NCBI GenBank assembly: GCA_028288025.1
Contig: JAQBOM010000037.1
Span: 112,061 to 176,060 of the forward strand
Length of the DNA: 64,000 nt
Source of the DNA: Mucilaginibacter sp.
GTDB taxonomy: Bacteria; Bacteroidota; Bacteroidia; Sphingobacteriales; Sphingobacteriaceae
Direction of reading: 5' to 3'
In this document: positions 35,301 to 44,391 of the stretch, piece by piece
Layout of the letters: each line of letters starts with the position of its first letter
Position numbering within the stretch: the stretch's first letter is position 1
Made by a program: the position numbers and the translations under genes
The notes under the pieces: generated by a model
Database searches by the model: none
What the model was told of the DNA's origin: nothing
Seen by the model: the letters and a program-made list of their open reading frames with translations, nothing else

Positions 35301-35716
35301 CTGGTTATTAAACTCCCCGCTGCTCTTTTTCTTATGTTCTCCGAAACAATGACCAATAAAATCCCCAATGTATATGCCAACAAATCAGTAATCGAAAAAA
35401 AGGTGCCTAAAAGTATTTTAGCCACGCTGTTATTTTGCAACCCGAGTATGTTTACCAGGTGAAAATATTGCGATATCTCAACAGCATAAGCAAAAATTAA
35501 TAGATAACAGGCCGTTTGCAGCACGGGTAAATTTAAAAAGCTTTTCACGATACAATAAATCAGGATAACGACTAAAAAATCGCCGCCGTAGGGTCGGATG
35601 ATGGCATCGTGCATATATGTACCGATTAACACTTCGGTTATAAACAAGGCTAATGCAAGAAGGAAATAAGATTTATTGAAGGCCATAGAATTGGTATTAT
35701 TAAAAGTACTTTGCAT
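35297..35716 (-). CDS. DUF2809 family membrane protein
   Basis: 139 residues (or 129 from the second ATG at 35686, MAFNKSYFLL) with four hydrophobic helices. The middle motif AYAVEISQYFHLVNILGLQN followed by a Lys/Leu segment and FSITDLLAYTLGILL is the DUF2809 signature. Function unknown; distantly VanZ-like in layout. It overlaps the MpaB-type gene by 4 nt. A TAACTTTG box lies only 2 nt upstream of the first ATG, so either a leaderless start at 35716 or a ~30-nt leader to 35686 is possible. Confidence 0.75.
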   Translation of the reverse strand: MQSTFNNTNSMAFNKSYFLLALALFITEVLIGTYMHDAIIRPYGGDFLVVILIYCIVKSFLNLPVLQTACYLLIFAYAVEISQYFHLVNILGLQNNSVAKILLGTFFSITDLLAYTLGILLVIVSENIRKRAAGSLITR

Positions 35717-35814
35717 TACAAAGTTAATAATTTTTAATAATCCTGCAAATGAATAGTTTAGTTAGCAAAGGGTAGCTTATCGGGTCGGTTTGCGTAAAAC
35801 CCGGTCTATTTTGC

Positions 35815-35822
35815 TATCTTTG
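35815..35822 (+). promoter_or_regulatory. -7 box upstream of the small basic protein gene
   Basis: TATCTTTG matches TAnnTTTG; a TTTG at 35789-35792 lies 22 nt before it, somewhat farther than the usual 19. The resulting leader to 35909 would be about 80 nt, one of the longest in the window. Confidence 0.45.
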
Positions 35823-35908
35823 CGTAAATAGCTTTTATTAATCATTCAATTAGCCGGCTTGAAGATCACAGCCCGGACCAGGCTATTTTTCACTAAATAA
35901 AATATATC

Positions 35909-36109
35909 ATGGCGAAATCCCAGGCAACCTTCATGAAGAAGCAACTTGAAAAGAACAGGCAGAAAAAAAAGGAAGATAAAGAGCAGCGAAAGCTCGATCG
36001 CCAGCAAAATTCAGCTGGTGGGGGTATGGATAATATGATGGCATATGTAAACGAGTTTGGCGAGATCACCTCGACCCCGCCTGAAAATAAAAACATTAAA
36101 ACAGATTAA
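35909..36109 (+). CDS. Conserved small basic protein (MAKSQATF type)
   Basis: 66 residues: a strongly charged helix (FMKKQLEKNRQKKKEDKEQR) and a conserved acidic/Gly tail (GGGMDNMMAYVNEFGEITS, TPPEN). I have seen this architecture in Bacteroidetes, where the same domain also occurs next to or fused with cold-shock domains, which hints at RNA or ribosome association; that link is from memory and not testable here. Its stop codon overlaps that of the convergent acyltransferase gene (TTAA). Confidence 0.7.
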   Translation: MAKSQATFMKKQLEKNRQKKKEDKEQRKLDRQQNSAGGGMDNMMAYVNEFGEITSTPPENKNIKTD

Positions 36110-37233
36110 GCCGATTTTAAGGTCAGTGCCGGCTCCTCGGGGGCAATAGTTTTTTGCTTTTCGGGGCGTTTGAACGTAAATAGCCACCATATATTAAAGT
36201 GCATACACAGGTTATAAAATACCACCGGTATTATCACACCAGATACCCAAACCAGTATAACAACAGCAGGCACATATGTGAGTTTTAACACGTTTACCAA
36301 TACAACCCTTGCTATGGTAACTACAATGATCTGCATGCAATAAACAAAAAGGGAGTTAAATCCGATCACCCGCAAAAACCTCAACACATTATACTTCTGC
36401 AGCAGAAATGAGAAGTTAATGGAAATGGTACAGCCCAGCAACGCTTCGAACAGGAAAAAGAAGGGCATTTTGTGTTCCACATAGTTAATGCCTTCGACCC
36501 CGCCATTCAGATTTATTTTGGCAAACTGGTATTGTACCAGTAAAAATATCACCAGCAGCGGAAAAAATATTTTAAGCGAGGAAAATCGTTTAACGTTTTC
36601 GTCGGCCAGCAGGCCGCTTGATATCAGGTCGCCAATCGAGAAAAAGAGATAAAATTCACAGATATCGGTCAAAGCGCCTGCGTGAAGATCGTTAAGATGA
36701 AGATAGGCCGAAAAGCAGTACAATATCAGGCCAAGGCCCACTTGGGCCAGGGGTTTCATTTTCAGCAGGGATTTTAACATCGCATAAATTACACCGATAA
36801 AGAAAAGCGCATTCAGGTACCAGAAGTGGCCGTCCTGCCGTGGGTCGATCAGCAGGTCGAGATAATTTACAGGCTTAATTGAATTGTTTGTGAACCGGGC
36901 TGTCAGTAGCTGCAGCGTGATTTGTATCGCACCCCAAACCAGCAGCGGATATAAGATGGTATCGGCACGGTTGCTGATGTACGTGGTTACACCTTTTCTT
37001 TTCAATCCCGAAGCGATGAATATGCCCGAAATAATAAAAAATAAAGGCATCCGGAAACCATACAGAAATGTACCGATGTAATTGAAGAAAGGATAAGAAC
37101 TTAAAGCTACGTGACCCTGGAGTATCGACAACGTATGGCCGAAGCCCACCAATATGATGCTTATGCCTTTATCATAGTCGATCCATTTCCAGCGTTTTTC
37201 CCGTAAAATGTTTTGTGTATTAAAAATATCCAT
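36106..37233 (-). CDS. Acyltransferase 3 family membrane protein
   Basis: 375 residues, about ten hydrophobic helices. The N terminus has the family motif WIDYDKGISIILVGFGHTL with the catalytic-type His, then YGFRMPLFFIISGIFIASGL with the conserved Arg and Ser-Gly. Such enzymes O-acetylate sugars or lipids of the envelope. The C terminus is short and charged. It is a single gene; no glycan cluster surrounds it, so the acceptor is unknown. Confidence 0.85.
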   Translation of the reverse strand: MDIFNTQNILREKRWKWIDYDKGISIILVGFGHTLSILQGHVALSSYPFFNYIGTFLYGFRMPLFFIISGIFIASGLKRKGVTTYISNRADTILYPLLVWGAIQITLQLLTARFTNNSIKPVNYLDLLIDPRQDGHFWYLNALFFIGVIYAMLKSLLKMKPLAQVGLGLILYCFSAYLHLNDLHAGALTDICEFYLFFSIGDLISSGLLADENVKRFSSLKIFFPLLVIFLLVQYQFAKINLNGGVEGINYVEHKMPFFFLFEALLGCTISINFSFLLQKYNVLRFLRVIGFNSLFVYCMQIIVVTIARVVLVNVLKLTYVPAVVILVWVSGVIIPVVFYNLCMHFNIWWLFTFKRPEKQKTIAPEEPALTLKSA

Positions 37234-37418
37234 CGATAATCCTAGTGTATTAATTTCTATTCAATTAAATCTTAACAATCTGCTGCTAATCTTTTTATAT
37301 TAAAGTTAAAACCGGAAGAAAATGTTTTAATTCCCCCCGTTTTTCATAACAAGCAATAAGCAGACCAATTGATTTAGACAGCCGGGAGTTTGTGGATTTT
37401 GATGAGCCGGGCAAGGGA

Positions 37419-37643
37419 TTAATCAAGGATAATATACCATTTGCTGTCATCATCTTTGGCATAGGTGAGTCCGTCGCTCATTTCGTGTACATCCCGCTTA
37501 TATTTCTGGCTGTACCAGGTTTTGGTTTCATGAACCCGCATGCCACCATTTTCCCTGCGGAGATATAACTGCAAGGCGCCTAATGAAGGTGCTACTTCAT
37601 TTAACCGCTGTTCTTCACTTTCTCTTACAAACGCTGAGCTCAT
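37419..37643 (-). CDS. Hypothetical 74-residue protein
   Basis: A small soluble protein with a Glu/Arg-rich start (SSAFVRESEEQRLNEVAPSL) and a beta-type end (HEMSDGLTYAKDDDSKWYI). The stretch LYLRRENGGMRVHETKTWYS could be a small sheet. I recognise no family with certainty. It is bracketed by spacers and has its own unit; no TAnnTTTG box is obvious upstream. Confidence 0.55.
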   Translation of the reverse strand: MSSAFVRESEEQRLNEVAPSLGALQLYLRRENGGMRVHETKTWYSQKYKRDVHEMSDGLTYAKDDDSKWYIILD

Positions 37644-37752
37644 AATAATTCTTTTTTTATGATAACATACACAGTTTGGAAATGTTTAATAGAGCAACGG
37701 CGAATTTGACCGGCTGTTTTATGTACATTTACTATTGTTAAAAAGAATAGCC

Positions 37753-37992
37753 ATGTGGACAGAAACCGATAATAAACTTTATAAATCTTTTACGTTTAAA
37801 GATTTTTCTGAAGCCTTTTCATTTATGACGAGGGTAGCCTTTGCGGCCGAAAAAATGGATCATCACCCCACCTGGACCAACACCTGGAACAAAGTTGAGA
37901 TATGGCTTAGTACCCACGACGCTGGTGACGTAGTCACTGACAAGGATAAAGCCCTGGCTAAGGCAATTGATAAGGTTAGTCTTAAGTCGTGA
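37753..37992 (+). CDS. phhB: Pterin-4a-carbinolamine dehydratase
   Basis: 79 residues from the ATG at 37753 ([18 protein letters not shown]); the track start adds six unlikely residues. The family active site [20 protein letters not shown] contains the two His residues and the following Trp/Lys pattern. The enzyme recycles 4a-hydroxytetrahydropterin; no phenylalanine hydroxylase is nearby. The last residues (VSLKS) are encoded by the start of the GTCTTAAGTC repeat that fills the next spacer, so the C terminus appears to have been changed by the repeat. Confidence 0.9.
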   Translation: MWTETDNKLYKSFTFKDFSEAFSFMTRVAFAAEKMDHHPTWTNTWNKVEIWLSTHDAGDVVTDKDKALAKAIDKVSLKS

Positions 37993-38076
37993 GTCTAAAG
38001 TCCGAAGTCTTAAGCCGAAAAGGTCGCTTTAGAAAATACTTCATAATTCTTCTACTTGGGACTTTCGACTTAAATA
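37977..38076. repeat. GTCTTAAGTC / GAGTCTAAAGTC word repeat
   Basis: Starts inside the last codons of phhB with AGTCTTAAGTCGTGAGTC and AAAGTCCGAAGTCTTAAG; the inverse CTTGGGACTTTCGACTTAAA follows at 38057-38076. Same word family as at 32330 and 57312. Confidence 0.65.
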
Positions 38077-38166
38077 GCAATCCACATCCCGTTAACTTTT
38101 CCACAATCCGGTTAAACGCCGTTCAATCCATTAACTTTACCGACCTGATAAAAAGGATTAAACCGC

Positions 38167-40776
38167 TTGGCCAAAGACACGAGTAAAGAGACGCCGTTAA
38201 TGCAGCAGTACAATGCCATAAAGGTAAAGTACCCGGGTGCTTTGCTGCTGTTTCGCGTAGGTGATTTTTACGAGACTTTTGGCGAAGACGCTATTAAGGC
38301 TGCGGGCATTTTGGGTATTGTGCTTACCCGCCGCGCAAATGGCGCGGCTACGCATATCGAGCTGGCAGGTTTTCCGCATCATTCATTAGATACTTATTTG
38401 CCCAAGCTTGTGCGGGCAGGACAGCGGGTGGCCATTTGCGATCAGCTGGAAGATCCCAAAACCACCAAAACAATTGTTAAGCGCGGCGTTACCGAGTTAG
38501 TTACGCCCGGCGTTGCCACAAATGATAGTATACTGCACCAAAAAAGTAATAACTACCTGGCCTCGCTTTATTTTGAAAAAAGCAGCATCGGCATAGCCCT
38601 GATCGATATCAGCACGGGGGAGTTTTTAACCGCGCAGGGCAGCAGCGAGTATATCGATAAACTGTTGCAGAGCTTTTCGCCCAGCGAAGTGATCTATCCC
38701 AAAAGCCGCCAGCACGATTTTAAGAACAGCTACGGCGACAGGTTTTATACTTATACCCTCGACGAATGGCCCTATAGCGGCGATTACGCCAATGAAGTTT
38801 TACTAAAGCATTTCGGTGTAAAATCGCTTAAAGGTTTCGGTATCGACAGGCTGAACCTGGGCATTGTTGCAGCTGGTGTAGCCCTGCATTACCTGAACGA
38901 GACCGAACACCGCAATCTGCAGCATATATCATCGATCAGCCGCATCGAGGAGGACCGCTACCTGTGGCTCGACCGTTACAGTGTGCGCAATCTTGAACTG
39001 GTGGGCTCGGCCAATGAAAACGCCCATACGCTGGTTGAAGTGCTTGATCATACTTGTTCGCCTATGGGTGCGCGCCTGCTGCGTCGGTGGATAGTGATGC
39101 CGTTAAAAGAAATAAAGCCCATCAACGACCGTCTTGGCGTGGTGGAGTACCTGATAGCGCAGGAAGAACTGCGCGAAACGCTCAAACAAAATATCCGCCT
39201 TATCGGCGACCTCGAACGGCTGATTTCGAAGATCGGCTTGCAAAAAGCAAACCCGCGCGAGGTATGCCAGATGAAGAAGGCTTTAATGGCCATTGATACG
39301 ATCAGGAAATTAGGGGAGAGCACCTCAAGCCCGCCTCTGCAATCTATCGCCGCCCAGCTTAATCCATGCACCATCCTCTGCGAAAAAATTGAAAAGGAGC
39401 TAAGTGCCGAGCCGCCCGTTATGGTGGTGAAAGGCGGGGTTATCAATGAGGGCATTAACGAAGAACTCGACCGCCTGCGCAAGATCGCGTTCGGCGGAAA
39501 GGGCTACCTGCTCGAAATACAGAAACGGGAAGCGGAAGTTACCGGTATACCGTCGCTAAAAGTTTCATTTAATAACGTATTTGGTTATTACCTGGAAGTT
39601 ACCCATAGTCACCGCGATAAAGTGCCAGCCGACTGGATACGCAAGCAAACCCTGGTGAACGCGGAACGATATATTACCCCGGAACTGAAGGAATATGAAG
39701 AGCAAATATTAGGCGCCGAGGAAAAGATACTCGCACTTGAAACCAGGCTTTATAACGACCTGATGTATTCCCTTTCGGAATATATCAAGCCCATTCAGTT
39801 GAACGCACAGTTAATAGCCCGGCTGGATGTACTGCTAAATTTTGCAACGATCTCAATTAAAAACTATTACGTAAAGCCGGATATCAACGAGAGCCGGGTG
39901 ATAGATATCAAAGGCGGAAGGCACCCGGTTATCGAAAAAAACCTGCCACTGGGAGAGGAGTACATTACGAACGATGTTTATCTGGATTCGGAAACGCAGC
40001 AGATCATTATTATCACAGGGCCCAACATGGCCGGTAAATCAGCGCTGCTGCGGCAAACAGGGCTAATCGTGCTGATGGCCCAGATGGGCTGTTTTGTTCC
40101 CGCTAAAGCGGCCGCAATAGGCCTGGTGGATAAAATATTCACAAGAGTGGGGGCATCGGACAATCTTTCGTCGGGCGAATCAACCTTTATGGTGGAGATG
40201 AATGAGACGGCGAGCATCCTCAATAACCTGTCAGACCGCAGCCTGATCCTGCTGGATGAGATCGGCCGCGGCACCTCAACTTATGATGGTATTTCGATCG
40301 CCTGGTCGATAGCCGAGTTTTTGCACAACCAGCCGCAGGCCCGGGCAAAAACGCTGTTTGCTACGCATTACCACGAGTTAAATGAATTGAGCAATACCTT
40401 TAACCGCATTAAAAATTACAATGTATCGGTTAAAGAGGTAGGGCAGCAGATCATCTTCCTGCGTAAGCTAGTACCCGGCGGCAGCGAGCACAGCTTCGGG
40501 ATACATGTAGCCAAGCTGGCCGGTATGCCGCAAAAGGTACTGAACCGTGCCAATGAGATATTAAAGAAACTGGAAGCCGAACGCACAGGAGGGGAGCACA
40601 TCAAGGAAAGTATCCGGAAAGTGCAAAAACAGGCCGTTCAAATGCAGATGTTCTCGATCGATGACCCCGTGCTAGTGAAAATAAGGGATACCCTGAATAA
40701 CCTCGATGTGAACACACTTACCCCCGTTGAGGCCTTGATGAAGCTGGATGAGATACAGCGGGTGATAAAAGGATAA
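38167..40776 (+). CDS. mutS: DNA mismatch repair protein MutS
   Basis: 869 residues. The mismatch-recognition Phe-X-Glu is in [16 protein letters not shown], the ATPase has Walker [16 protein letters not shown] and Walker [17 protein letters not shown], and the C-terminal beta-clamp/dimer region is present. MutS scans for mismatches and recruits MutL. The start codon appears to be TTG: the residues after it ([18 protein letters not shown]) match the conserved N terminus, whereas the next ATG would delete part of it. The gene follows the repeat-filled spacer after phhB. Confidence 0.96.
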   Translation: MAKDTSKETPLMQQYNAIKVKYPGALLLFRVGDFYETFGEDAIKAAGILGIVLTRRANGAATHIELAGFPHHSLDTYLPKLVRAGQRVAICDQLEDPKTTKTIVKRGVTELVTPGVATNDSILHQKSNNYLASLYFEKSSIGIALIDISTGEFLTAQGSSEYIDKLLQSFSPSEVIYPKSRQHDFKNSYGDRFYTYTLDEWPYSGDYANEVLLKHFGVKSLKGFGIDRLNLGIVAAGVALHYLNETEHRNLQHISSISRIEEDRYLWLDRYSVRNLELVGSANENAHTLVEVLDHTCSPMGARLLRRWIVMPLKEIKPINDRLGVVEYLIAQEELRETLKQNIRLIGDLERLISKIGLQKANPREVCQMKKALMAIDTIRKLGESTSSPPLQSIAAQLNPCTILCEKIEKELSAEPPVMVVKGGVINEGINEELDRLRKIAFGGKGYLLEIQKREAEVTGIPSLKVSFNNVFGYYLEVTHSHRDKVPADWIRKQTLVNAERYITPELKEYEEQILGAEEKILALETRLYNDLMYSLSEYIKPIQLNAQLIARLDVLLNFATISIKNYYVKPDINESRVIDIKGGRHPVIEKNLPLGEEYITNDVYLDSETQQIIIITGPNMAGKSALLRQTGLIVLMAQMGCFVPAKAAAIGLVDKIFTRVGASDNLSSGESTFMVEMNETASILNNLSDRSLILLDEIGRGTSTYDGISIAWSIAEFLHNQPQARAKTLFATHYHELNELSNTFNRIKNYNVSVKEVGQQIIFLRKLVPGGSEHSFGIHVAKLAGMPQKVLNRANEILKKLEAERTGGEHIKESIRKVQKQAVQMQMFSIDDPVLVKIRDTLNNLDVNTLTPVEALMKLDEIQRVIKG

Positions 40777-40777
40777 C

Positions 40778-40933
40778 ACGATTTACGATTTTAGGATTAC
40801 GATTTACGATTGTTTTAATTGCGGAATGTATTTATTTTCGAATTTAAAATATCACGAAAATCTTTAAATCTTATGAATCATGATTCTGACAACTTTCGGA
40901 CTTTACTGACTTTTCGGACTTCCCTCAATGTTA
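40778..40933. repeat. ACGATTTACGATT words and CTTTCGGACTTT words in the mutS downstream spacer
   Basis: Two word families in one spacer: CGATTTACGATTTTAGGATT and TACGATTTACGATTG at 40778-40811, and ACTTTCGGACTTTACTGACT with TTTTCGGACTTCC at 40893-40922. Non-coding. Confidence 0.55.
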
Positions 40934-40988
40934 ATATGTTAAAAATCTTTGCGTAACCATAATGCTTGTTTGCACGTACATTTACGGT

Positions 40989-41555
40989 ATGAATAAAAAA
41001 CTTTACCTGCATTGCGTTTTGTTGGGTTTGGCAATTGTTGTTTCATCGTGCCACAGCAAAAAAGCAATTTTAAGGGGTGTGCCAGGTGAGGTGGTAAAAC
41101 CTGCCGGGAGTGTCGCCGAAAAGTATTCGGCACTAATGGGGGTTGATAAGAATGATATCCATAACGGCAGGCTATATGCTTTTATAGATCAATGGTGGGG
41201 AACGCCATATAAGTATGGCGGGCAGGATAAAGCGGGGTTAGATTGCTCGGCGCTGGCGCAGCTGCTTGAGCAGGAGGTTTACGGAATAAACATACCACGC
41301 ACCACAAGCCAGCAGGTAACTGTTATTAAACGCAAATATGAAGAAGAGCTGCAGGAGGGCGACCTTGTTTTTTTTGATTACGACGGCGGTAAGTTTAATC
41401 ATGTAGGTATTTACCTTCAAAACGGCTACCTGGTGCACGCCAGTTCAACAAAGGGTGTGATGATCGTCAGGTTACACGATTCGTCCATGTATCCCCATTT
41501 TTCACGGGCCGGATCGATCATAGCAGATCCGCAGCCGGTGCCTCCAGGTAAATAA
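40989..41555 (+). CDS. NlpC/P60 family lipoprotein (cell-wall endopeptidase)
   Basis: 188 residues from the ATG at 40989: lipoprotein signal LGLAIVVSSC, a short linker, then an NlpC/P60 papain-like domain with the catalytic Cys in GGQDKAGLDCSALAQLL, His in DGGKFNHVGIYL and third residue in GYLVHASSTKG. These enzymes cut within peptidoglycan stem peptides; lipidation places it at the outer membrane facing the periplasm. Upstream TACATTTA 4 nt before the ATG resembles the -7 box with one mismatch. It converges on the TMEM175-like gene. Confidence 0.9.
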   Translation: MNKKLYLHCVLLGLAIVVSSCHSKKAILRGVPGEVVKPAGSVAEKYSALMGVDKNDIHNGRLYAFIDQWWGTPYKYGGQDKAGLDCSALAQLLEQEVYGINIPRTTSQQVTVIKRKYEEELQEGDLVFFDYDGGKFNHVGIYLQNGYLVHASSTKGVMIVRLHDSSMYPHFSRAGSIIADPQPVPPGK

Positions 41556-41560
41556 TATCG

Positions 41561-42322
41561 CTATTGATTATCGATCTCTTCTCTAACCAGTTGCGGCCTG
41601 GCAAAAATGAACTTACGTTTACGGAAAAGCCGGGAAAGAATAGGGCCACTGTTGCTTTTTTCGGGGTAATATTTTTTAATGATACGTTTCATTAAAATTC
41701 CATAAAAAACAAAGGTAAACATCACATATAGACTGTTAATAGATAAATAACCAATCCCAATCATTACTGCAACGATAAGCGGTACAAAAACGAAATTCAG
41801 CCGGAGCGCCTTATATTTTAGTATTTGGTCAAGATTGTCGGTATCGAAACACAATTTATGTCGGTTATTTACCAAATAGCGGGCTAGCAAAGTTTGGGTG
41901 AGTGTGCTTAATAATAAAATACCGATATAGAAATTAACACCCCAGGTATACTGTGCGCTTGCGGGATTAACATTAGCCGAGATAAGAGAAACACCAAAAG
42001 GGAATAAGGATACCGAAAATAAATAGATCAGGTTAAAGGTTAAAAGTTTTGCGTCATAATCCTTTAACAGGCTAAACATTTTTAAATGATTACGCCAAAA
42101 CCTGGCCACCAAAACAAAACTTATAATATAAGCTATTATTTTTGGTATCAGGTGCACGAACGCATGTTTAACATGCGCCGCATCGGCATTGCGCAGATCC
42201 TCAGGCAGCCGGATATCCAAAACCATTATGGTTATAATAATGGCGAACACGGCGTCGCTAAAAAGAATTACCCGCTCCAGCTGGAACTCTTTTTTTATTT
42301 CGGTTTCTTCATTTGCATTCAT
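41561..42322 (-). CDS. TMEM175/DUF1211 family potassium channel-like protein
   Basis: 253 residues, six hydrophobic helices. The first helix carries the hallmark FSDAVFAIIITIMVLDI of the TMEM175 family, whose bacterial members form tetrameric K+-conducting pores. The second helix region PKIIAYIISFVLVARFWRNH fits as well. The C-terminal tail is basic (LFRKRKFIFARPQ). It is divergent from the 40-residue ORF at 42361 over 38 nt. Confidence 0.85.
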   Translation of the reverse strand: MNANEETEIKKEFQLERVILFSDAVFAIIITIMVLDIRLPEDLRNADAAHVKHAFVHLIPKIIAYIISFVLVARFWRNHLKMFSLLKDYDAKLLTFNLIYLFSVSLFPFGVSLISANVNPASAQYTWGVNFYIGILLLSTLTQTLLARYLVNNRHKLCFDTDNLDQILKYKALRLNFVFVPLIVAVMIGIGYLSINSLYVMFTFVFYGILMKRIIKKYYPEKSNSGPILSRLFRKRKFIFARPQLVREEIDNQ

Positions 42323-42345
42323 AACCGGAAAACTTAATTATTCAA

Positions 42346-42353
42346 TAACTTTG
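42346..42353 (+). promoter_or_regulatory. TAnnTTTG box directly before the 40-residue ORF
   Basis: TAACTTTG ends 7 nt before the ATG at 42361. No good -33 box at the usual distance. Confidence 0.4.
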
Positions 42354-42360
42354 TATCCTG

Positions 42361-42483
42361 ATGGCTAAAGAAAAAGAAAGATACGGTTTCTGGACCAAAT
42401 ACAAAAGATTTGCAGGAAACGAGATATTGCTATATCTCATCATGATAATAGGGATTATACTGGGGATAATTATCTTTAGCTAG
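42361..42483 (+). CDS. Small single-span membrane protein, 40 residues
   Basis: An ORF below the track cut-off: MAKEKERYGFWTKYKRFAGN, then a hydrophobic helix LLYLIMIIGIILGIIIF and stop. Its basic amphipathic start and one transmembrane helix give an N-in topology. A TAACTTTG box lies directly upstream and its TAG stop abuts the stop of the convergent DUF3857 gene, both of which favour a real gene. No family is known to me. Confidence 0.6.
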   Translation: MAKEKERYGFWTKYKRFAGNEILLYLIMIIGIILGIIIFS

Positions 42484-44391
42484 TTATTTCATTAAGCTGA
42501 CGGTGTACTCATCGGCATCTACGACAGTTTGGTAAAAATCGACCAAATCCTGGTATACATCTTTGTTATAGGTCCCGTCGATAAGCTGGAATTTCCGCCT
42601 GTAGACCAGCTGATTACCCTTTAATTGCATGGTGGCAGTAAATTTCCCAAAAGGTTTTTCAATAGAAACATTTAACGGTTCTTTCTCCAGGCGCAGACCT
42701 TCCGGTAGTTTGTAGATTACTTCATCCTCATCGGTAAATCCGCGATTGATATAAACATCGTTCAGCCGGTTACGAATGCGCCGCAGGGGCGTTGTCTGGC
42801 GATTGACAGGATTCAGCATAAAATAGTATTTACCGTTGGCAGCAGTCGCATAATCGCGGGCATGCAGTTTAATGTTTTCTATGGTAACCGGCTCACGACC
42901 CTTATCCTGTTTTAAGTCAAGGTTGTCTATATCCAGGTTGTTTATCGGATAAATCTTTTGTAGCATTTTATATTTCTCTGCTAAAGGCTCATTTATCAGC
43001 TGATCCCGATAATCATAATCCGCGCCCCTAAATGTAGTTACCATATTGCCTTTTAGGTTGCCGTTTTCTTCAATCAAAAAATTTGCCTTTCGGCTTTTAA
43101 TATTATCGTTAACTGAATATTTTGGAGTATGCATTAATTTGCCGCCTTCGGGCGTGCAAGCCAATACCGCGCGGTCATCAGTAAAACCACCCAGATAGCC
43201 AAAAGGCATTGTTTGACTGGTGCAATCAGCCCAGGTTGTATCATTTTTAAACGGAAGACATAATATAATATGATTTCCCTGTTCCAGGCTCGCGAAATCG
43301 TGGAGTAAACTCACTTTATAGTCATCATTTGCTTCAACAACACAATAATAAGATTCGATATTCGCCGCTTTTAGCAACGCTTGGGTATAATTTACCAGTG
43401 CCTTGCAGTCCCCGTAATTTTGTTTGTCAACGTCCGAAGCTAAAAATGGCTGGTTACCGCCTATACCCACCTGCACACTGATATAATGGGTTTTAGCCTG
43501 CATGTATTCATATATCTTTTTTGCCTTTAATTTAGGATCGGTGATATCTTTGGTGATCTCTTTGACGCGTTCTATTGTTTCCGGTGAAAGTTCCTGGCGG
43601 CCCGCGATTAACTTATCATATTCCCATTTACCCAGTTCTTTCCAGTTGGTAAATGCTCCGCTGATACCATAGTAGGTGAAATTTTCGGGCGCGATTTTAA
43701 CGCAGCTTAAATACTTTTCATAATAAGGACTCAGGGGTTCATCCTTAATAGCTTTAAGGTTATTTAGCCGCCATGTGTAAGTTTTTAATCCAGCCGGATT
43801 GGTATTTATTTCTACGCTGCCCGGAATATTATTTTCATTATAGCGTATTTTAAAATCAGGTTTACAGCTAAAGGTAAACGAACTTTTTTCAACTGCAACA
43901 CCGACGCCCGGATTAGGGTACCATTCTTTAAAATTAAGTGTTTGCCTCGAGCGTGTCTCGTATTCGTAAGCAATGGTGTAAGGATACTCGGTTATTGCTG
44001 GTAAGAAATGTTTTAATCGTGTGTCTTCGAATAATGAAAAATCGTTTCCCGCGCTCACATCATCAAAATCACCCTCCGAAAATTTCTTTATTTGCTTGCC
44101 GAATTCATTGTAAGCAGCTCCCTTTATATTTCTTATTATATTGCTTTTGTCGTGTTCAATGACTATACGGGCCATGTCATCGCCATTTTTATTTAAAACA
44201 GTAATCGCTTCTTTAATATAATAGGTGGTATTATAGAGGTCTTTAACCGCAATACTTACTTCCTTGTTCCGGATAACGGCGCTTGCGTATGGCAAAAGAT
44301 CTTTTGGAATGAGGTCGGCATTGTAAATTTCCTGCGCCTTCGCTACACCGGATAGCGCCAGCAGAAGACAGCTTATTAATATTGATCTCAT
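42484..44391 (-). CDS. DUF3857/transglutaminase-like protein with intact triad
   Basis: 635 residues: signal peptide (SILISCLLLALSGVAKAQ), a DUF3857 beta domain (about 40-215), a transglutaminase-like domain (about 270-395) and a C-terminal DUF2569/DUF3858-type beta region. The catalytic triad can be read: C329 in NYGDCKALVNYT, H374 in QGNHIIL, D389 in WADCTS. The protein is periplasmic or surface-bound; substrates are unknown. Its ATG overlaps the stop of the upstream paralogue (TAATG), so the two are translationally coupled. Confidence 0.85.
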   Translation of the reverse strand: MRSILISCLLLALSGVAKAQEIYNADLIPKDLLPYASAVIRNKEVSIAVKDLYNTTYYIKEAITVLNKNGDDMARIVIEHDKSNIIRNIKGAAYNEFGKQIKKFSEGDFDDVSAGNDFSLFEDTRLKHFLPAITEYPYTIAYEYETRSRQTLNFKEWYPNPGVGVAVEKSSFTFSCKPDFKIRYNENNIPGSVEINTNPAGLKTYTWRLNNLKAIKDEPLSPYYEKYLSCVKIAPENFTYYGISGAFTNWKELGKWEYDKLIAGRQELSPETIERVKEITKDITDPKLKAKKIYEYMQAKTHYISVQVGIGGNQPFLASDVDKQNYGDCKALVNYTQALLKAANIESYYCVVEANDDYKVSLLHDFASLEQGNHIILCLPFKNDTTWADCTSQTMPFGYLGGFTDDRAVLACTPEGGKLMHTPKYSVNDNIKSRKANFLIEENGNLKGNMVTTFRGADYDYRDQLINEPLAEKYKMLQKIYPINNLDIDNLDLKQDKGREPVTIENIKLHARDYATAANGKYYFMLNPVNRQTTPLRRIRNRLNDVYINRGFTDEDEVIYKLPEGLRLEKEPLNVSIEKPFGKFTATMQLKGNQLVYRRKFQLIDGTYNKDVYQDLVDFYQTVVDADEYTVSLMK

